The notes under the pieces: model-generated | Seen by the model: the letters and a program-made list of their open reading frames with translations, nothing else | Database searches by the model: none | What the model was told of the DNA's origin: nothing | Program-made: the position numbers and the translations under genes | Shown here: piece after piece, positions 16,089 to 24,380 of the stretch | Numbering within the stretch: the first letter of the stretch is position 1 | How the letters are laid out: each line of letters opens with the position of its first letter | Source: CALGKJ01 sp049322695 | GTDB taxonomy: Bacteria; Bacillota; Clostridia; Lutisporales; Lutisporaceae | Reading direction: 5' to 3' | NCBI GenBank assembly: GCA_049322695.1 | Contig: JBMORW010000064.1 | Location: 62,001-126,000 of the forward strand | Length of the DNA stretch: 64,000 nt

Positions 16089-17726
16089 ATGTTCAAGATA
16101 CTTTTGGCTGATTCGGACAAAAACAACAGAAAACGCATCAGGGACTATATAACTGCATCCAAGCTTGACTTCAGGGTTGTTAAAGAAGCAGATGACGGCA
16201 AGCAGGCATTTGAAGCATTGGAGAAGTCAGAAATAGACTTGATCATATGCGAGCTCAGACTGCCTATTTTGTCAGGCTATCACCTTTTTAAAAAGGTGCT
16301 GTACAGCCGCCCCAATACAAAGGTGATAATATACTGCAACTATGATGAGTATCAGCATGTTCAGAAGGCGCAGCAGGAGGGGCTTCTGGATTATATCTTC
16401 AAGCCGGTAAAGCAGCAGGAGCTGGAGCAGAGCTTAATACAGGCCAAACAGGTGCTGGAGGACCAAATGAAAAAGAGTGAGAGCGAAAAGCTGGTACAGG
16501 AAGAATACAGGCATCTGCTTCCTCTTTTCAAGGATAGATTTCTTATCAATCTTATACATGGCCATCTGGAAAATGAAAGCTTTATAGAAAACAGTCTTTA
16601 TAACTTCGGTATAAAGCTGAGCAGGGGTTATACCGTAATGATAGTGAAGATTGATCACTATGATAAGCTTTCATTGGTATTTGATGAAAGCGAGAAGGAA
16701 ATATTCATATTCAGACTTGCGACTAAAATACAGGAAGCCCTGGAGCAAAAGGGTAACGGTGTCGCATTTATCAATAATTATGATGAGCTGTCTATAATAC
16801 TTGGTGGCGGATTAAATGCAGCAGAAGCAGCTGCGCTTGCTGAGGAGCTGAGGCAGCTTGCGAAGCTGGAAACTGTAACAACTGTTACAATAGGCATTGG
16901 CAGGATGCAAGAAAGCTCCTCGGATATCAATACATCCTACAGACAAGCCAAGGCTGCCTTGAGACACAATTTTTACATAGGTGCTAACTCCGTGATACAT
17001 ATTGATTACGTAGAACCTGAAAACAAAATAACCTATAAGTACCCTATAAAAAAGGAAGAGCTGATAGTGTATGAAGCTGTAATAGGCAATCGTCAGAAGG
17101 CTGTAAAGCTTGCACAGGAGCTTCAATCTTCCCTTGAAGCCTTTGAGGCATTACCTGAAAGACTGATACACAAAATATTACTGAATATTGTTGTATCAAT
17201 CAGCAGGTACGCTACAGAGCAGGAGGTCAATCTTGAGGAGCTGCTGTCCAAACACTTTTCGGTCAGGGATTTAATGCAAAAGGCCAGTCTTAAAGAGGCA
17301 TTCTCATATTTTATAGATATACTGGTGCATATCTGTGATTATGTAGAACAGCAGAGGAGCAAAAAGGGAAATGAACTGTTTAGCAATGCAAAGAGACTTG
17401 TTGAGGAAAGATATTTTGAGAACTTGAATCTGTCGAAAGCTGCCATTAAGCTTCAAGTGCCATTTAGCTATCTGGATAAGCAGTTCAAAGAAAAAGAAGG
17501 TGTATCCTTTATGGAGTATTTCAATAAATACAGACTGAATAAAGCAAAAGAGCTGCTTTTAGAAACAAGTCTCAGCGATGAGGAAATAGCCTTGAAGGTA
17601 GGCTACAGAGACGGCAAGTACTTTGAGTATATATTCATGCAGAATGAAGGAATAAGCACATTTGATTTTCGAAATGTCAACAAAGGAAGCAAATATCTCG
17701 GGAAGGTCAACAGTCCATATGTATAA
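16089..17726 (+). CDS. Response-regulator-like AraC-family transcription factor with altered receiver
   Basis: This 545-residue YesN-type protein has an N-terminal receiver (residues 1-120), a middle region with coiled-coil start, and a C-terminal AraC double helix-turn-helix (about 435-530, with KAAIKLQVPFSYLDKQF and SDEEIALKVGYRDGKYFEYIF). In the receiver the phospho-acceptor position reads IICELRLP, with Glu55 where Asp is expected, and the acid pair is reduced (LLADSD). The switch Lys in FKPVK remains. Phosphorylation is therefore unlikely and the protein may be constitutively active. No histidine kinase gene is nearby. It lies next to the purine/BMC island, which it may control; that is inference. 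Confidence 0.88.
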   Translation: MFKILLADSDKNNRKRIRDYITASKLDFRVVKEADDGKQAFEALEKSEIDLIICELRLPILSGYHLFKKVLYSRPNTKVIIYCNYDEYQHVQKAQQEGLLDYIFKPVKQQELEQSLIQAKQVLEDQMKKSESEKLVQEEYRHLLPLFKDRFLINLIHGHLENESFIENSLYNFGIKLSRGYTVMIVKIDHYDKLSLVFDESEKEIFIFRLATKIQEALEQKGNGVAFINNYDELSIILGGGLNAAEAAALAEELRQLAKLETVTTVTIGIGRMQESSSDINTSYRQAKAALRHNFYIGANSVIHIDYVEPENKITYKYPIKKEELIVYEAVIGNRQKAVKLAQELQSSLEAFEALPERLIHKILLNIVVSISRYATEQEVNLEELLSKHFSVRDLMQKASLKEAFSYFIDILVHICDYVEQQRSKKGNELFSNAKRLVEERYFENLNLSKAAIKLQVPFSYLDKQFKEKEGVSFMEYFNKYRLNKAKELLLETSLSDEEIALKVGYRDGKYFEYIFMQNEGISTFDFRNVNKGSKYLGKVNSPYV

Positions 17727-17761
17727 ATGTGTATACTGAATATTTGACAGCTGACATATAA

Positions 17762-17804
17762 AGCCTGGAAAAAGAACAAGGTAAGCTTGTTCTTTTTCCA
17801 GGCT
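17762..17804. terminator. Bidirectional terminator
   Basis: A perfect 19-bp inverted repeat starting AGCCTGGAAAAAGAACAAG, with a GTAAG loop, lies between convergent genes. Internal A and T runs would give U tracts in both directions. Confidence 0.85.
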
Positions 17805-17834
17805 TATAGCTTTTTCAATTACGTATTGCTTATA

Positions 17835-18527
17835 TTATTCCTCTACAAGTGCCACTGCACGTATTGGCGAGCCCGAACCATCCCTTATCTTCAGAGGAAG
17901 TCCGATGTATATAAAGCGTTTATTAACTACCTTATCGAGATTGCATAGGTTTTCTGTATTTGTGATGTCATATTTACCACATATGTAGTGTCCTGAAAAA
18001 TCAATATCCTCAGGATGGTCTATTGCAGGTGCATCCACACCTATATTGACTACTCCCTGCTTTGCAAGCCATTCGGCTGCCTCCATATTCAGACCGCTGT
18101 AGGTGGTTTGCCACCTGTCTGTTCCGAAGCTCCTGTCATAATGCCCAGTATACAAAAGCACTATATCTCCCTTTTCTATGGTCAGCCCTGACTTCCTAAC
18201 TGCCTGTTCAAGGTCTCTTGGAGTTATATATCTTGTAGGAGGTACATTACTTAGATCAATGCAAATTGCACTTCCCCAGAAATAGTTCAAGGGCATCTTA
18301 TCTATAGTAGCCCCGCTGGGCTTGTATTCCCATACTGCGTCACAGTGGGTTCCGCCATGCTCACTTATCAGAAGGTTTCTTGCGGAGAAGCCTAAAGTCT
18401 TGCTGCCTGTCTTTTTCATGTTTTCTTCATGGGTCATATTTGTCATGATAAAGGTATTTTGGTGCATCGGAAATACCGACATTCCCTGGAATATTTCCTG
18501 TGAAAGATCAATAAGCTTTAGAGCCAT
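17835..18527 (-). CDS. Cyclase-family metal-dependent hydrolase (kynurenine formamidase-like)
   Basis: This 230-residue protein belongs to the cyclase/KynB family of Mn/Zn hydrolases acting on cyclic imides, formamides or related bonds. The metal motif is SEHGGTHCDAVWEY (the HxGTHxD signature, near residue 55). Other family features are GDIVLLYTGHYDR, GVDAPAIDHPEDID and IGLPLKIRDGSGSPIRAVAL. Length is typical. It is divergently transcribed from the purine/BMC operon across a 541-bp gap. Because an imidazolone-opening enzyme is the step not otherwise covered in the proposed purine route, this gene is a candidate; that role is speculative. The start follows AGGAGA. Confidence 0.85.
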   Translation of the reverse strand: MALKLIDLSQEIFQGMSVFPMHQNTFIMTNMTHEENMKKTGSKTLGFSARNLLISEHGGTHCDAVWEYKPSGATIDKMPLNYFWGSAICIDLSNVPPTRYITPRDLEQAVRKSGLTIEKGDIVLLYTGHYDRSFGTDRWQTTYSGLNMEAAEWLAKQGVVNIGVDAPAIDHPEDIDFSGHYICGKYDITNTENLCNLDKVVNKRFIYIGLPLKIRDGSGSPIRAVALVEE

Positions 18528-18845
18528 AACTATCTCTCCTTATGTATATAAATATTCACTTATTCTTATAGAATATAGTATATCATATCAAAAACAGTAA
18601 ATGGTAGCAAATATTATTGTTAAAACTGCACAAAATCTGATGCTGTAAGGAAAAAAACTTTGTAATTCGTTATGAGATATACATAAAGAATATGCTGTTT
18701 TCATATATTTTGTTGTAAATTCACAATAAGAATATTTTTAATAATAATACAACAATTTAAATAATTATGGTAAAATGGTTATACGGGTAAAAGTGGGTTG
18801 TCTTAAGCACAGCCGGTAACACAATAATATAACGGGAGGGGAAGT

Positions 18846-18890
18846 ATGAATATATATAAACAGACAAAATCAGACTTAAGCGGGGGATAA
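18846..18890 (+). CDS. Possible 14-residue leader peptide
   Basis: A GGGAGGGGAAGT site stands directly before ATG 18846 and the frame MNIYKQTKSDLSGG ends at TAA 18890. The site is as strong as those of real genes here, although the frame is tiny. It lies about 180 bp before the first BMC-operon gene. It could be a leader peptide, or a remnant. There is no direct sign of an attenuator. Confidence 0.3.
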   Translation: MNIYKQTKSDLSGG

Positions 18891-18951
18891 AACTCAGGAA
18901 CAAATATCAAATAACAAGTATAAGAAGACAGATTACAGATAAAAGTTTGGG

Positions 18952-19046
18952 GATACGGGTTGAGGGTTGCGAGAAAAACTTAAAAGTCGGACTGAACCTC
19001 GAAACTCGTAACTCGAACGCTTAGTATAAGCGTACTCGTAACTAAT
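18952..19046. repeat. Intergenic palindromic repeat, family B
   Basis: GGGTTGAGGGTTGCGAG on the left is related in inverted form to CTCGAAACTCGTAACTCG on the right. The perfect hairpin CGCTTAGTATAAGCG is shared with the copy at 9,168-9,270. Confidence 0.6.
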
Positions 19047-19068
19047 ATAATGATTGGAGGCTTGTCTG

Positions 19069-20607
19069 ATGAAATATGATGTTATAGTAAAAAATGCCAG
19101 AATACCTATGATGAATGGTAATGATACAATAATGACCAATATCCTTATAAAGGATGAGAAAATCTCTGGTTTTTTAGTAGACGTAACAGGTTTGGATGCA
19201 GAAAAAACTATAGATGCTGAAGGCAATCTTGTATTGCCCGGCTGCATTGACTCTCATACACACTATATGGATCCTGGCTTTACTCATAGAGAAACCTTCC
19301 TTACAGGAACAAGCCAAGCTGCTGCCGGCGGCGTTACAACAATAATAGATATGCCTTGCTGTTCCTTTCCAAGATCAGTAAGATGTGTAAGCTCTCTTAA
19401 CGACAAGCTTGCTGCAGTAGCGCCACAGGCAATTGTTGATTATTGCATGTGGGGCGGTGCAACAGGTGAGGATGTAAGAGAAGGCAATCTTCATAATGTG
19501 AAAGAACAGGCTGATGCAGGTGTTGTGGCCTTCAAGGTATATATGACTCCATCAGTTCCGACTTTTAATAGAGTTACTGACGCTGAAATGCATGAGGTTT
19601 TCAAGGTAGTTGCAGAAACAGGGCTTGCAGTAGGAGTACACGCAGAGAACTTTGCTATGTGCGATTATTATGTTAAGAAGTATCAGCAGGAAGGCAGAAT
19701 GGATGGACCTGCTTGGTCAGAGGCAAGACTTGAGCTTGCAGAAAAGGCAGCTATTCAGCTTGGTATAGCCTTCTCAGAGGAGACAGGTGCAAGATACCAC
19801 GTTGTACATATGAGTACTGGCGTTGGAGCAAGGCTTATAGGTGAAGCCAAGAAGAGAGGTTTGAAAGTGACATCGGAGGTATGCCCTCATTATTTAGTGC
19901 TGAATGCTCCTGAAGCTATGACTGAATACGGTGCATTTGCAAAGATTGCTCCTCCACTGCGTACAAAGCAGGATAATTTAGAGCTTTGGGAAGGGCTTGC
20001 AAACGGAAGTGTTGATTTTGTGGCAACTGACCATGCTCCCTATAAAATACAGGCAAATAAGGACAATGATGATGCTGCAGTAGAGAAGGATGCTCCTGGA
20101 ATGAACATTTGGACAGCTTTCCCAGGCATAGCAGGAACTGAAACCATGGTAAACATACTAGTGAGTGAAGGTCTCAATAAAGGCAGATTGACCCTTGAAA
20201 GACTTGTTGAGGTACTTAGCAAGAATGCAGCTATACACTATGGTATATTCCCTAAGAAAGGTTCTATGGCTATAGGCTCAGATGCTGACCTTACAATAGT
20301 TGACCTCAAAAAGGAATGGACTATTAATAAGGATGTATCCTTCATGAAGAACAAATATACACCACTGCATGGCTTGAAGCTTACAGGTAAGGTTGTTAAG
20401 ACTCTTGTCCGTGGAGCTCTCGTATATGAAGAAGGCAAGGATGAGGTTCAGGGCAAGATAATGGTTAAGCCCGGCTATGGTCAGTTTGTTAAGAGACAAA
20501 GCGTCCAGGAGCTTGACAGAAAGATAAAATTTGATAATTACAAAGCTATAGGTGCAGACTTCTTTAATCATGTTCACAGAAGAAATGTTAATAATAAGAT
20601 AGACTAA
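19069..20607 (+). CDS. Dihydropyrimidinase/hydantoinase-type amidohydrolase, candidate xanthine ring-opening enzyme
   Basis: This 512-residue cyclic-amidohydrolase has a complete binuclear metal site: DSHTHYMDPG (His63, His65), the carboxylated Lys156 in VVAFKVYM, His191 (GVHAENF), His247 (VVHMST) and Asp321 (ATDHAPY). Such enzymes hydrolyse ring amides of dihydropyrimidines, hydantoins or allantoin. In this operon, with a ureidohydrolase-type enzyme and UbiD following, hydrolytic opening of the xanthine pyrimidine ring to 4-ureido-5-imidazolecarboxylate is a good fit, by inference. ATG 19069 is preferred over TTG 19054 because the latter lies inside the TTGGAGG site. It is the first gene of the microcompartment operon. 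Confidence 0.9.
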   Translation: MKYDVIVKNARIPMMNGNDTIMTNILIKDEKISGFLVDVTGLDAEKTIDAEGNLVLPGCIDSHTHYMDPGFTHRETFLTGTSQAAAGGVTTIIDMPCCSFPRSVRCVSSLNDKLAAVAPQAIVDYCMWGGATGEDVREGNLHNVKEQADAGVVAFKVYMTPSVPTFNRVTDAEMHEVFKVVAETGLAVGVHAENFAMCDYYVKKYQQEGRMDGPAWSEARLELAEKAAIQLGIAFSEETGARYHVVHMSTGVGARLIGEAKKRGLKVTSEVCPHYLVLNAPEAMTEYGAFAKIAPPLRTKQDNLELWEGLANGSVDFVATDHAPYKIQANKDNDDAAVEKDAPGMNIWTAFPGIAGTETMVNILVSEGLNKGRLTLERLVEVLSKNAAIHYGIFPKKGSMAIGSDADLTIVDLKKEWTINKDVSFMKNKYTPLHGLKLTGKVVKTLVRGALVYEEGKDEVQGKIMVKPGYGQFVKRQSVQELDRKIKFDNYKAIGADFFNHVHRRNVNNKID

Positions 20608-20633
20608 TTGGTAGGTATAAGAATGCTTATCGG

Positions 20634-20666
20634 GAGAACGCATCAGTTGGAGCTTGGTGCGTTCTC
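20634..20666 (+). promoter_or_regulatory. Intra-operon hairpin
   Basis: GAGAACGCA (20,634-20,642) pairs with TGCGTTCTC (20,658-20,666) in the 101-bp gap between the first two operon genes. It may act as a processing or stability element. Confidence 0.45.
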
Positions 20667-20708
20667 TAAGTAGGTTTTGCCGAATTTAGTCCTGAGAGGA
20701 GAGATATA

Positions 20709-21320
20709 ATGTCAAGATATGGAATACTTGTTATAGATATGCTGAATGATTTTGTAGGCGAAAAAGCGCCTTTGAGATGTCCCGGCGGAGAGCTTATAGT
20801 TCCAAACCTGCAGAAGCTTTTCAAATGGGTTAGGGATAGAAGGGCAGCAGGTAAGAATGATGTTGAAATAATTCACATACAAGAAGCTCACAGAAAGAAC
20901 GATGCTGACTTCAGGGTGAGACCTGTGCATGCCGTCAAGGGAACATGGGGCTCAGACTTCATACCTGAGCTTTATCCTCAAGAGGATGAGTATATAGTTC
21001 AGAAAAGAAGACACAGCGGCTTCCAGCATACAGACCTTGACCTTTATCTGAAGGAAGAGAATATAGATACAGTTGTAGTTACAGGAGTATGGACAAATGT
21101 ATGTGTCAGATCCACAGCTGCAGATGCTCTTGCTAATGCTTACAGAGTTATTACTCTAAGCGACGGTGTTCATTCGAAGAACGAAGAAATGCATCAGCAT
21201 GGATTGGTAGACCTAAGAATATTCACTAAGGTTATGACTATAGATGAGTTTGTCCAGGATATAGATAAGGGTCTTGACCCATGGGTAGGCGGCGGAGACA
21301 GGGAAAACAAGGTAGAGTAA
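20709..21320 (+). CDS. Isochorismatase-family cysteine hydrolase, candidate ureidoimidazole-carboxylate hydrolase
   Basis: This 203-residue protein has the family triad: Asp10 (LVIDMLNDF), Lys99 (VQKRRHSGF) and Cys132 (VWTNVCVRSTA), plus the cis-peptide region before the Cys. Relatives such as N-carbamoylsarcosine amidase and RutB hydrolyse carbamoyl or ureido groups. In this operon it could release CO2 and NH3 from 4-ureido-5-imidazolecarboxylate to give 4-amino-5-imidazolecarboxylate; this is inference. A GAGGAGAG site precedes ATG 20709. UbiX follows 32 bp later. Residues after 185 form a short extension ending in VGGGDRENKVE, possibly a targeting tail. Confidence 0.9.
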   Translation: MSRYGILVIDMLNDFVGEKAPLRCPGGELIVPNLQKLFKWVRDRRAAGKNDVEIIHIQEAHRKNDADFRVRPVHAVKGTWGSDFIPELYPQEDEYIVQKRRHSGFQHTDLDLYLKEENIDTVVVTGVWTNVCVRSTAADALANAYRVITLSDGVHSKNEEMHQHGLVDLRIFTKVMTIDEFVQDIDKGLDPWVGGGDRENKVE

Positions 21321-21352
21321 CTGTGCTTACTGCTCCTTAAGGAGGACAAACG

Positions 21353-21913
21353 ATGAAAATAATAGTAGGTATAACAGGAGGCAGCGGGGCCATATATTCG
21401 GTTGCTTTACTGCAGGCTATGAAGCAGCTTGGTATAGAAGCTCACTTAGTAATGTCACATATGGGAGAAAAGGTACTGGAGCACGAATGCGGGTTTACCA
21501 GGGAAGAAATATCCCCATATACTTCACGCATATATGACAACAAGAATCTGTTTGCGCCGATTGCCAGCGGAACCTTTAAAACGGATGGCATGATTATTGT
21601 GCCGTGTTCCATGAAAACACTGGCAGCAGTAGCAGCTGGATACTCCGACGGACTGCTGACCAGAAGTGCGGATGTGACTCTCAAGGAAGGCAGAAAGCTT
21701 GTTATAGTGCCCAGAGAAACACCCTTGAGTCAGATACATCTGGAAAATATGCTTAAGCTATCCCGTATGGGAGTAACAATAATGCCGGCTTCTCCCGGCT
21801 TCTACAATCATCCGCAGAGCATTGCCGATATAGTCGGCTCCATGACGGGTAAAATGCTGGATGCATTCAATATTGAGCATAATATTAGTGGAAGATGGGG
21901 TGAAGACATATGA
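21353..21913 (+). CDS. ubiX: UbiX-type flavin prenyltransferase
   Basis: This 186-residue protein makes prenylated FMN, the cofactor of UbiD decarboxylases, from FMN and dimethylallyl phosphate. It has the GITGGSGAIYSVALLQ start (residues 6-21), the VPCSMKTLAAVAAGYSDGLLTRSADVTLKE core and RETPLSQIHLENMLKLSRMG with the catalytic segment, then MPASPGFY. Its stop overlaps the start of ubiD by 4 bp (ATGA), so the two are translationally coupled. An AAGGAGG site precedes the ATG. Confidence 0.96.
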   Translation: MKIIVGITGGSGAIYSVALLQAMKQLGIEAHLVMSHMGEKVLEHECGFTREEISPYTSRIYDNKNLFAPIASGTFKTDGMIIVPCSMKTLAAVAAGYSDGLLTRSADVTLKEGRKLVIVPRETPLSQIHLENMLKLSRMGVTIMPASPGFYNHPQSIADIVGSMTGKMLDAFNIEHNISGRWGEDI

Positions 21914-23292
21914 TGACAGGGGGTGAAGGTTTGGAAAAACAATCCCTAAGAGCATATATGAAAAGATTGGAAGACAACAATCAGCTGCTGGTGTGCGAGA
22001 AGGAGGTCAACCCAAAGTTTGACATGGGTGCACTGGTCAGGAAGTTTAACGGTACCAGAGCGATGCTTTTTAAAAGGCCCAAGGGCTATAGCATGCCTGC
22101 AGTAGCCGGAATATGCGGCTGTAGAACCAGATATGCAGAGCTTTTAGAAGTTCCAAGTGATCAGCTGATTTTTCCGTTGACAGAGGCAGTTGCCAATCCA
22201 CAGCCTTATAAGGTCGTGTCAGGAGGCCCCGTCAAGGAGAATATTATTAAAAGAGGAATAGATGTTAAAAAGATGTTTCCTGTGCCTACCTTTCATGAGA
22301 AGGATTCAAATCCCTTTATTACGGCGGGTATTGTGGCAGTAAAGGACAGTACTACAGGTAAAACCCATACCTCAGTAAGAAGACTGCAGGTTTTGGGAGG
22401 AAATAAGCTGAGCGTACTCATAGAATCCCCCTTACTCATGGATCAGGGAGCGGAGTTTGACAGAAATAACAAGCCTATGGAGATAGCAGTGATATTGGGC
22501 TATGACCCCATATTCATGGTAGCTTCACAGGTGAATTCACAGATATATGGTTTGGATAAATACGAGGTGGACAGTGCACTTCGAGGAGAGCCATTGGAGC
22601 TAGTAAAATGCGAGACAGTTGATCTTTTGGTGCCTGCTTATGCTGAAATAGTTATAGAAGGCATAATACCTCCAAAGGTAAGAGAAAAAGAAGGACCCTT
22701 TGGTGAGATGGCAGGCTATTATGGAGGAGGCAATATGCAGCCTGTTATGGAGATAAGCTGTATAACCCATAGGAATAATCCTATATTCCAGTTCAACTTT
22801 CCATCCAGCTCCGAACATGTTCTGCCCAATGGATTGATGAGGGAGATGCATTTATACTGGCAGGTAAAGAATATGGTACCTTCAGTAAAGGCAGTGCATC
22901 TGCCTACAGTGGGAGGCTGCAGATTCCATGCAATTGTATCCATCAAGAAGACCAGTGAGGGAGACGGCAAGAGTGCTATAATTGCTGCACTGGCAAGTAA
23001 TAAGGATGTCAAACATGTGGTTATTGTTGATCATGATGTGGATATATTTAATCCCAGAGATGTTGAGTGGGCAATTGCTACCAGAGTTCAAGCAGACCAG
23101 GATATAGTGATAATACCGGGAGCAAAGGGCTCACCCTTGGAACCTACTCACGAGCTTAGAGGTGTAACTGCCAAGCTGGGAATAGACGCAACAGCACCAC
23201 TAGGATCGCTGGAAGGTAAGTTTGAAAGAACTAAAATACCCGGTAGCGAGAAAATAAATCTCAGGGATTATTTCCCCGGACTTGAAGGGTAG
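21910..23292 (+). CDS. ubiD: UbiD-family prenyl-FMN-dependent decarboxylase
   Basis: This 460-residue decarboxylase carries family landmarks: the Mn/prFMN region TSVRRLQVLGGNKLSV, the catalytic REKEGPFGEMAGYYG segment with its Arg and Glu residues near 260, and RVQADQDIVIIPGAKGSPLEP late. Length is in range. UbiD enzymes (de)carboxylate aromatic and heteroaromatic acids. Here removal of CO2 from 4-amino-5-imidazolecarboxylate is the proposed step; no sequence feature proves the substrate. The start may be ATG 21910, overlapping ubiX, or TTG 21940, which follows a GGGGGTGAAGG site. The next gene encodes a shell protein. Confidence 0.93.
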   Translation: MMTGGEGLEKQSLRAYMKRLEDNNQLLVCEKEVNPKFDMGALVRKFNGTRAMLFKRPKGYSMPAVAGICGCRTRYAELLEVPSDQLIFPLTEAVANPQPYKVVSGGPVKENIIKRGIDVKKMFPVPTFHEKDSNPFITAGIVAVKDSTTGKTHTSVRRLQVLGGNKLSVLIESPLLMDQGAEFDRNNKPMEIAVILGYDPIFMVASQVNSQIYGLDKYEVDSALRGEPLELVKCETVDLLVPAYAEIVIEGIIPPKVREKEGPFGEMAGYYGGGNMQPVMEISCITHRNNPIFQFNFPSSSEHVLPNGLMREMHLYWQVKNMVPSVKAVHLPTVGGCRFHAIVSIKKTSEGDGKSAIIAALASNKDVKHVVIVDHDVDIFNPRDVEWAIATRVQADQDIVIIPGAKGSPLEPTHELRGVTAKLGIDATAPLGSLEGKFERTKIPGSEKINLRDYFPGLEG

Positions 23293-23305
23293 GTGCTGAT
23301 GAATT

Positions 23306-23590
23306 ATGATTAAGAAGGCACTGGGAATGGTAGAGACAAGAGGACTGGTAGCTGCCGTGCAGGCATCTGATGCAATGGTAAAGGCAGCTAATGTAGAAAT
23401 AGTAAGGTTTAAGATAGTAGGCTCAGGGATGGTGGCAGTCATGGTGGATGGTGATGTAGCCTCCGTGCAGTCTGCTGTAGATATAGGAGCTAACTCCTGT
23501 GGGAAGCTGGGAGAGCTTATTGCTCATACTGTAATACCCAGACCTCATGAGGAAGTCCTCAAGTTCATCACAATGATGGACTTATACTAG
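23306..23590 (+). CDS. Microcompartment shell protein, BMC-H hexamer (pore GSG)
   Basis: This 94-residue single-BMC-domain protein should form hexameric tiles of a bacterial microcompartment shell. It begins KALGMVETRGLVAAVQASDAM, the standard BMC-H opening, and ends with TVIPRPHEEV. The central pore loop reads IVGSGMV, giving a small polar pore unlike the two other shell proteins here. It lies 13 bp after ubiD, in the same operon. The ribosome site is weak (GGTG). Confidence 0.96.
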   Translation: MIKKALGMVETRGLVAAVQASDAMVKAANVEIVRFKIVGSGMVAVMVDGDVASVQSAVDIGANSCGKLGELIAHTVIPRPHEEVLKFITMMDLY

Positions 23591-23603
23591 GGAGGCGGCA
23601 TAA

Positions 23604-23861
23604 ATGGCTAATCCTTTAATGAAGACTATGCTTAATAATATACTGGTGAAGGAAGGCAGAAAAATACCTGACCAGACGGTAAATATAAAAAATACCGCTT
23701 ACGGCAGTCCGGTACATCTGAAGGAAGAGCAGCAAAGCTTTTTGATACTGAATGTACTCAAGGATAAAAACAGGACTGCTGATGGTTATAAAACGACATA
23801 CTCAAATTCAAATCGTGGAATGGTTACACTAGATAGTTTACGATTAAAGAAGAATAAGTAA
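23604..23861 (+). CDS. Small conserved-position BMC operon protein, unknown
   Basis: I do not recognise this 85-residue basic protein. It starts MANPLMKTMLNNILVKEG, which looks like an amphipathic helix of about 17 residues, then a polar, weakly structured rest ending DSLRLKKNK. Short amphipathic helices serve as encapsulation peptides in microcompartments, so a scaffold or linker role is possible. It follows a good GGGAGG site and sits between two shell genes, which supports a real gene linked to the shell. Confidence 0.65.
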   Translation: MANPLMKTMLNNILVKEGRKIPDQTVNIKNTAYGSPVHLKEEQQSFLILNVLKDKNRTADGYKTTYSNSNRGMVTLDSLRLKKNK

Positions 23862-23865
23862 TTGT

Positions 23866-23975
23866 GTATTATAAGCTACTAGCTACTAGCTTCTGGCTGT
23901 GGTATAGGGTAATTACTTCGAAGTTCCACTTGGAGCTAGAAGCTAGTGGCTAGCAGCTAGTAGCGAAGTGGACTT
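23866..23975. repeat. Intergenic palindromic repeat, CTAG-rich family A
   Basis: AAGCTACTAGCTACTAGCTT on the left pairs with the inverted AGCTAGTGGCTAGCAGCTAG region on the right around a centre containing ACTTCGAAGTTCC. It lies within the BMC operon between small genes, so the operon transcript would contain a large hairpin. Confidence 0.65.
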
Positions 23976-23993
23976 GAAAAGGAGTTTTCGATT

Positions 23994-24347
23994 ATGAATG
24001 GAGCACTGGGTTTAATAGAAGTTATCGGTATGGCAACTGCTGTTTCTGCTTTGGATGCTGCCTGCAAAAACGCTGATGTGAAGCTGGTGGGCTGCAATAA
24101 AGTAATCGGTGCAGGCAAATCAATAAGTGTGACCATACAGATTGCAGGACAGGTTGCAGCTGTCAGATCTGCAGTAGATGCGGGAGTAGAGGCTGCCAAC
24201 AAGGTAGGAAAAGTACTGGCTCATCATGTTATGCCAAGACCTCATGAAGAGCTGGAGAAGCTTATATTCGGCTTCAATGCGGCAGTACAGAAGAAGCAGG
24301 AGGCAAAAGCCAAGACTTCTGATAAAAATTCTCAAAGCCAAAGTTAA
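23994..24347 (+). CDS. Microcompartment shell protein, BMC-H hexamer with C-terminal tail (pore GAG)
   Basis: This 117-residue BMC-domain protein starts GALGLIEVIGMATAVSALDAACK and ends its core with HHVMPRPHEELEKLIFGF. The pore loop is VIGAGKS, with a Lys just after. About 22 extra residues (QKKQEAKAKTSDKNSQSQ) form a charged tail absent from its two neighbours. AAGGAG precedes ATG 23994. The different pore implies passage of a different metabolite, or a structural specialisation. Confidence 0.95.
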   Translation: MNGALGLIEVIGMATAVSALDAACKNADVKLVGCNKVIGAGKSISVTIQIAGQVAAVRSAVDAGVEAANKVGKVLAHHVMPRPHEELEKLIFGFNAAVQKKQEAKAKTSDKNSQSQS

Positions 24348-24380
24348 AATTAAAATATAAGAATTTAAGGAGGAAACACA

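Larger units (their letters stand above)
18528..19068. other. Divergent regulatory region between the cyclase gene and the purine/BMC operon
   Basis: These 541 bases hold an AT-rich stretch (18,600-18,780) with possible promoters, a 14-codon reading frame with a strong ribosome site (18,846-18,890) and a family B palindromic repeat (18,952-19,046). No larger gene is seen. Confidence 0.5.
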
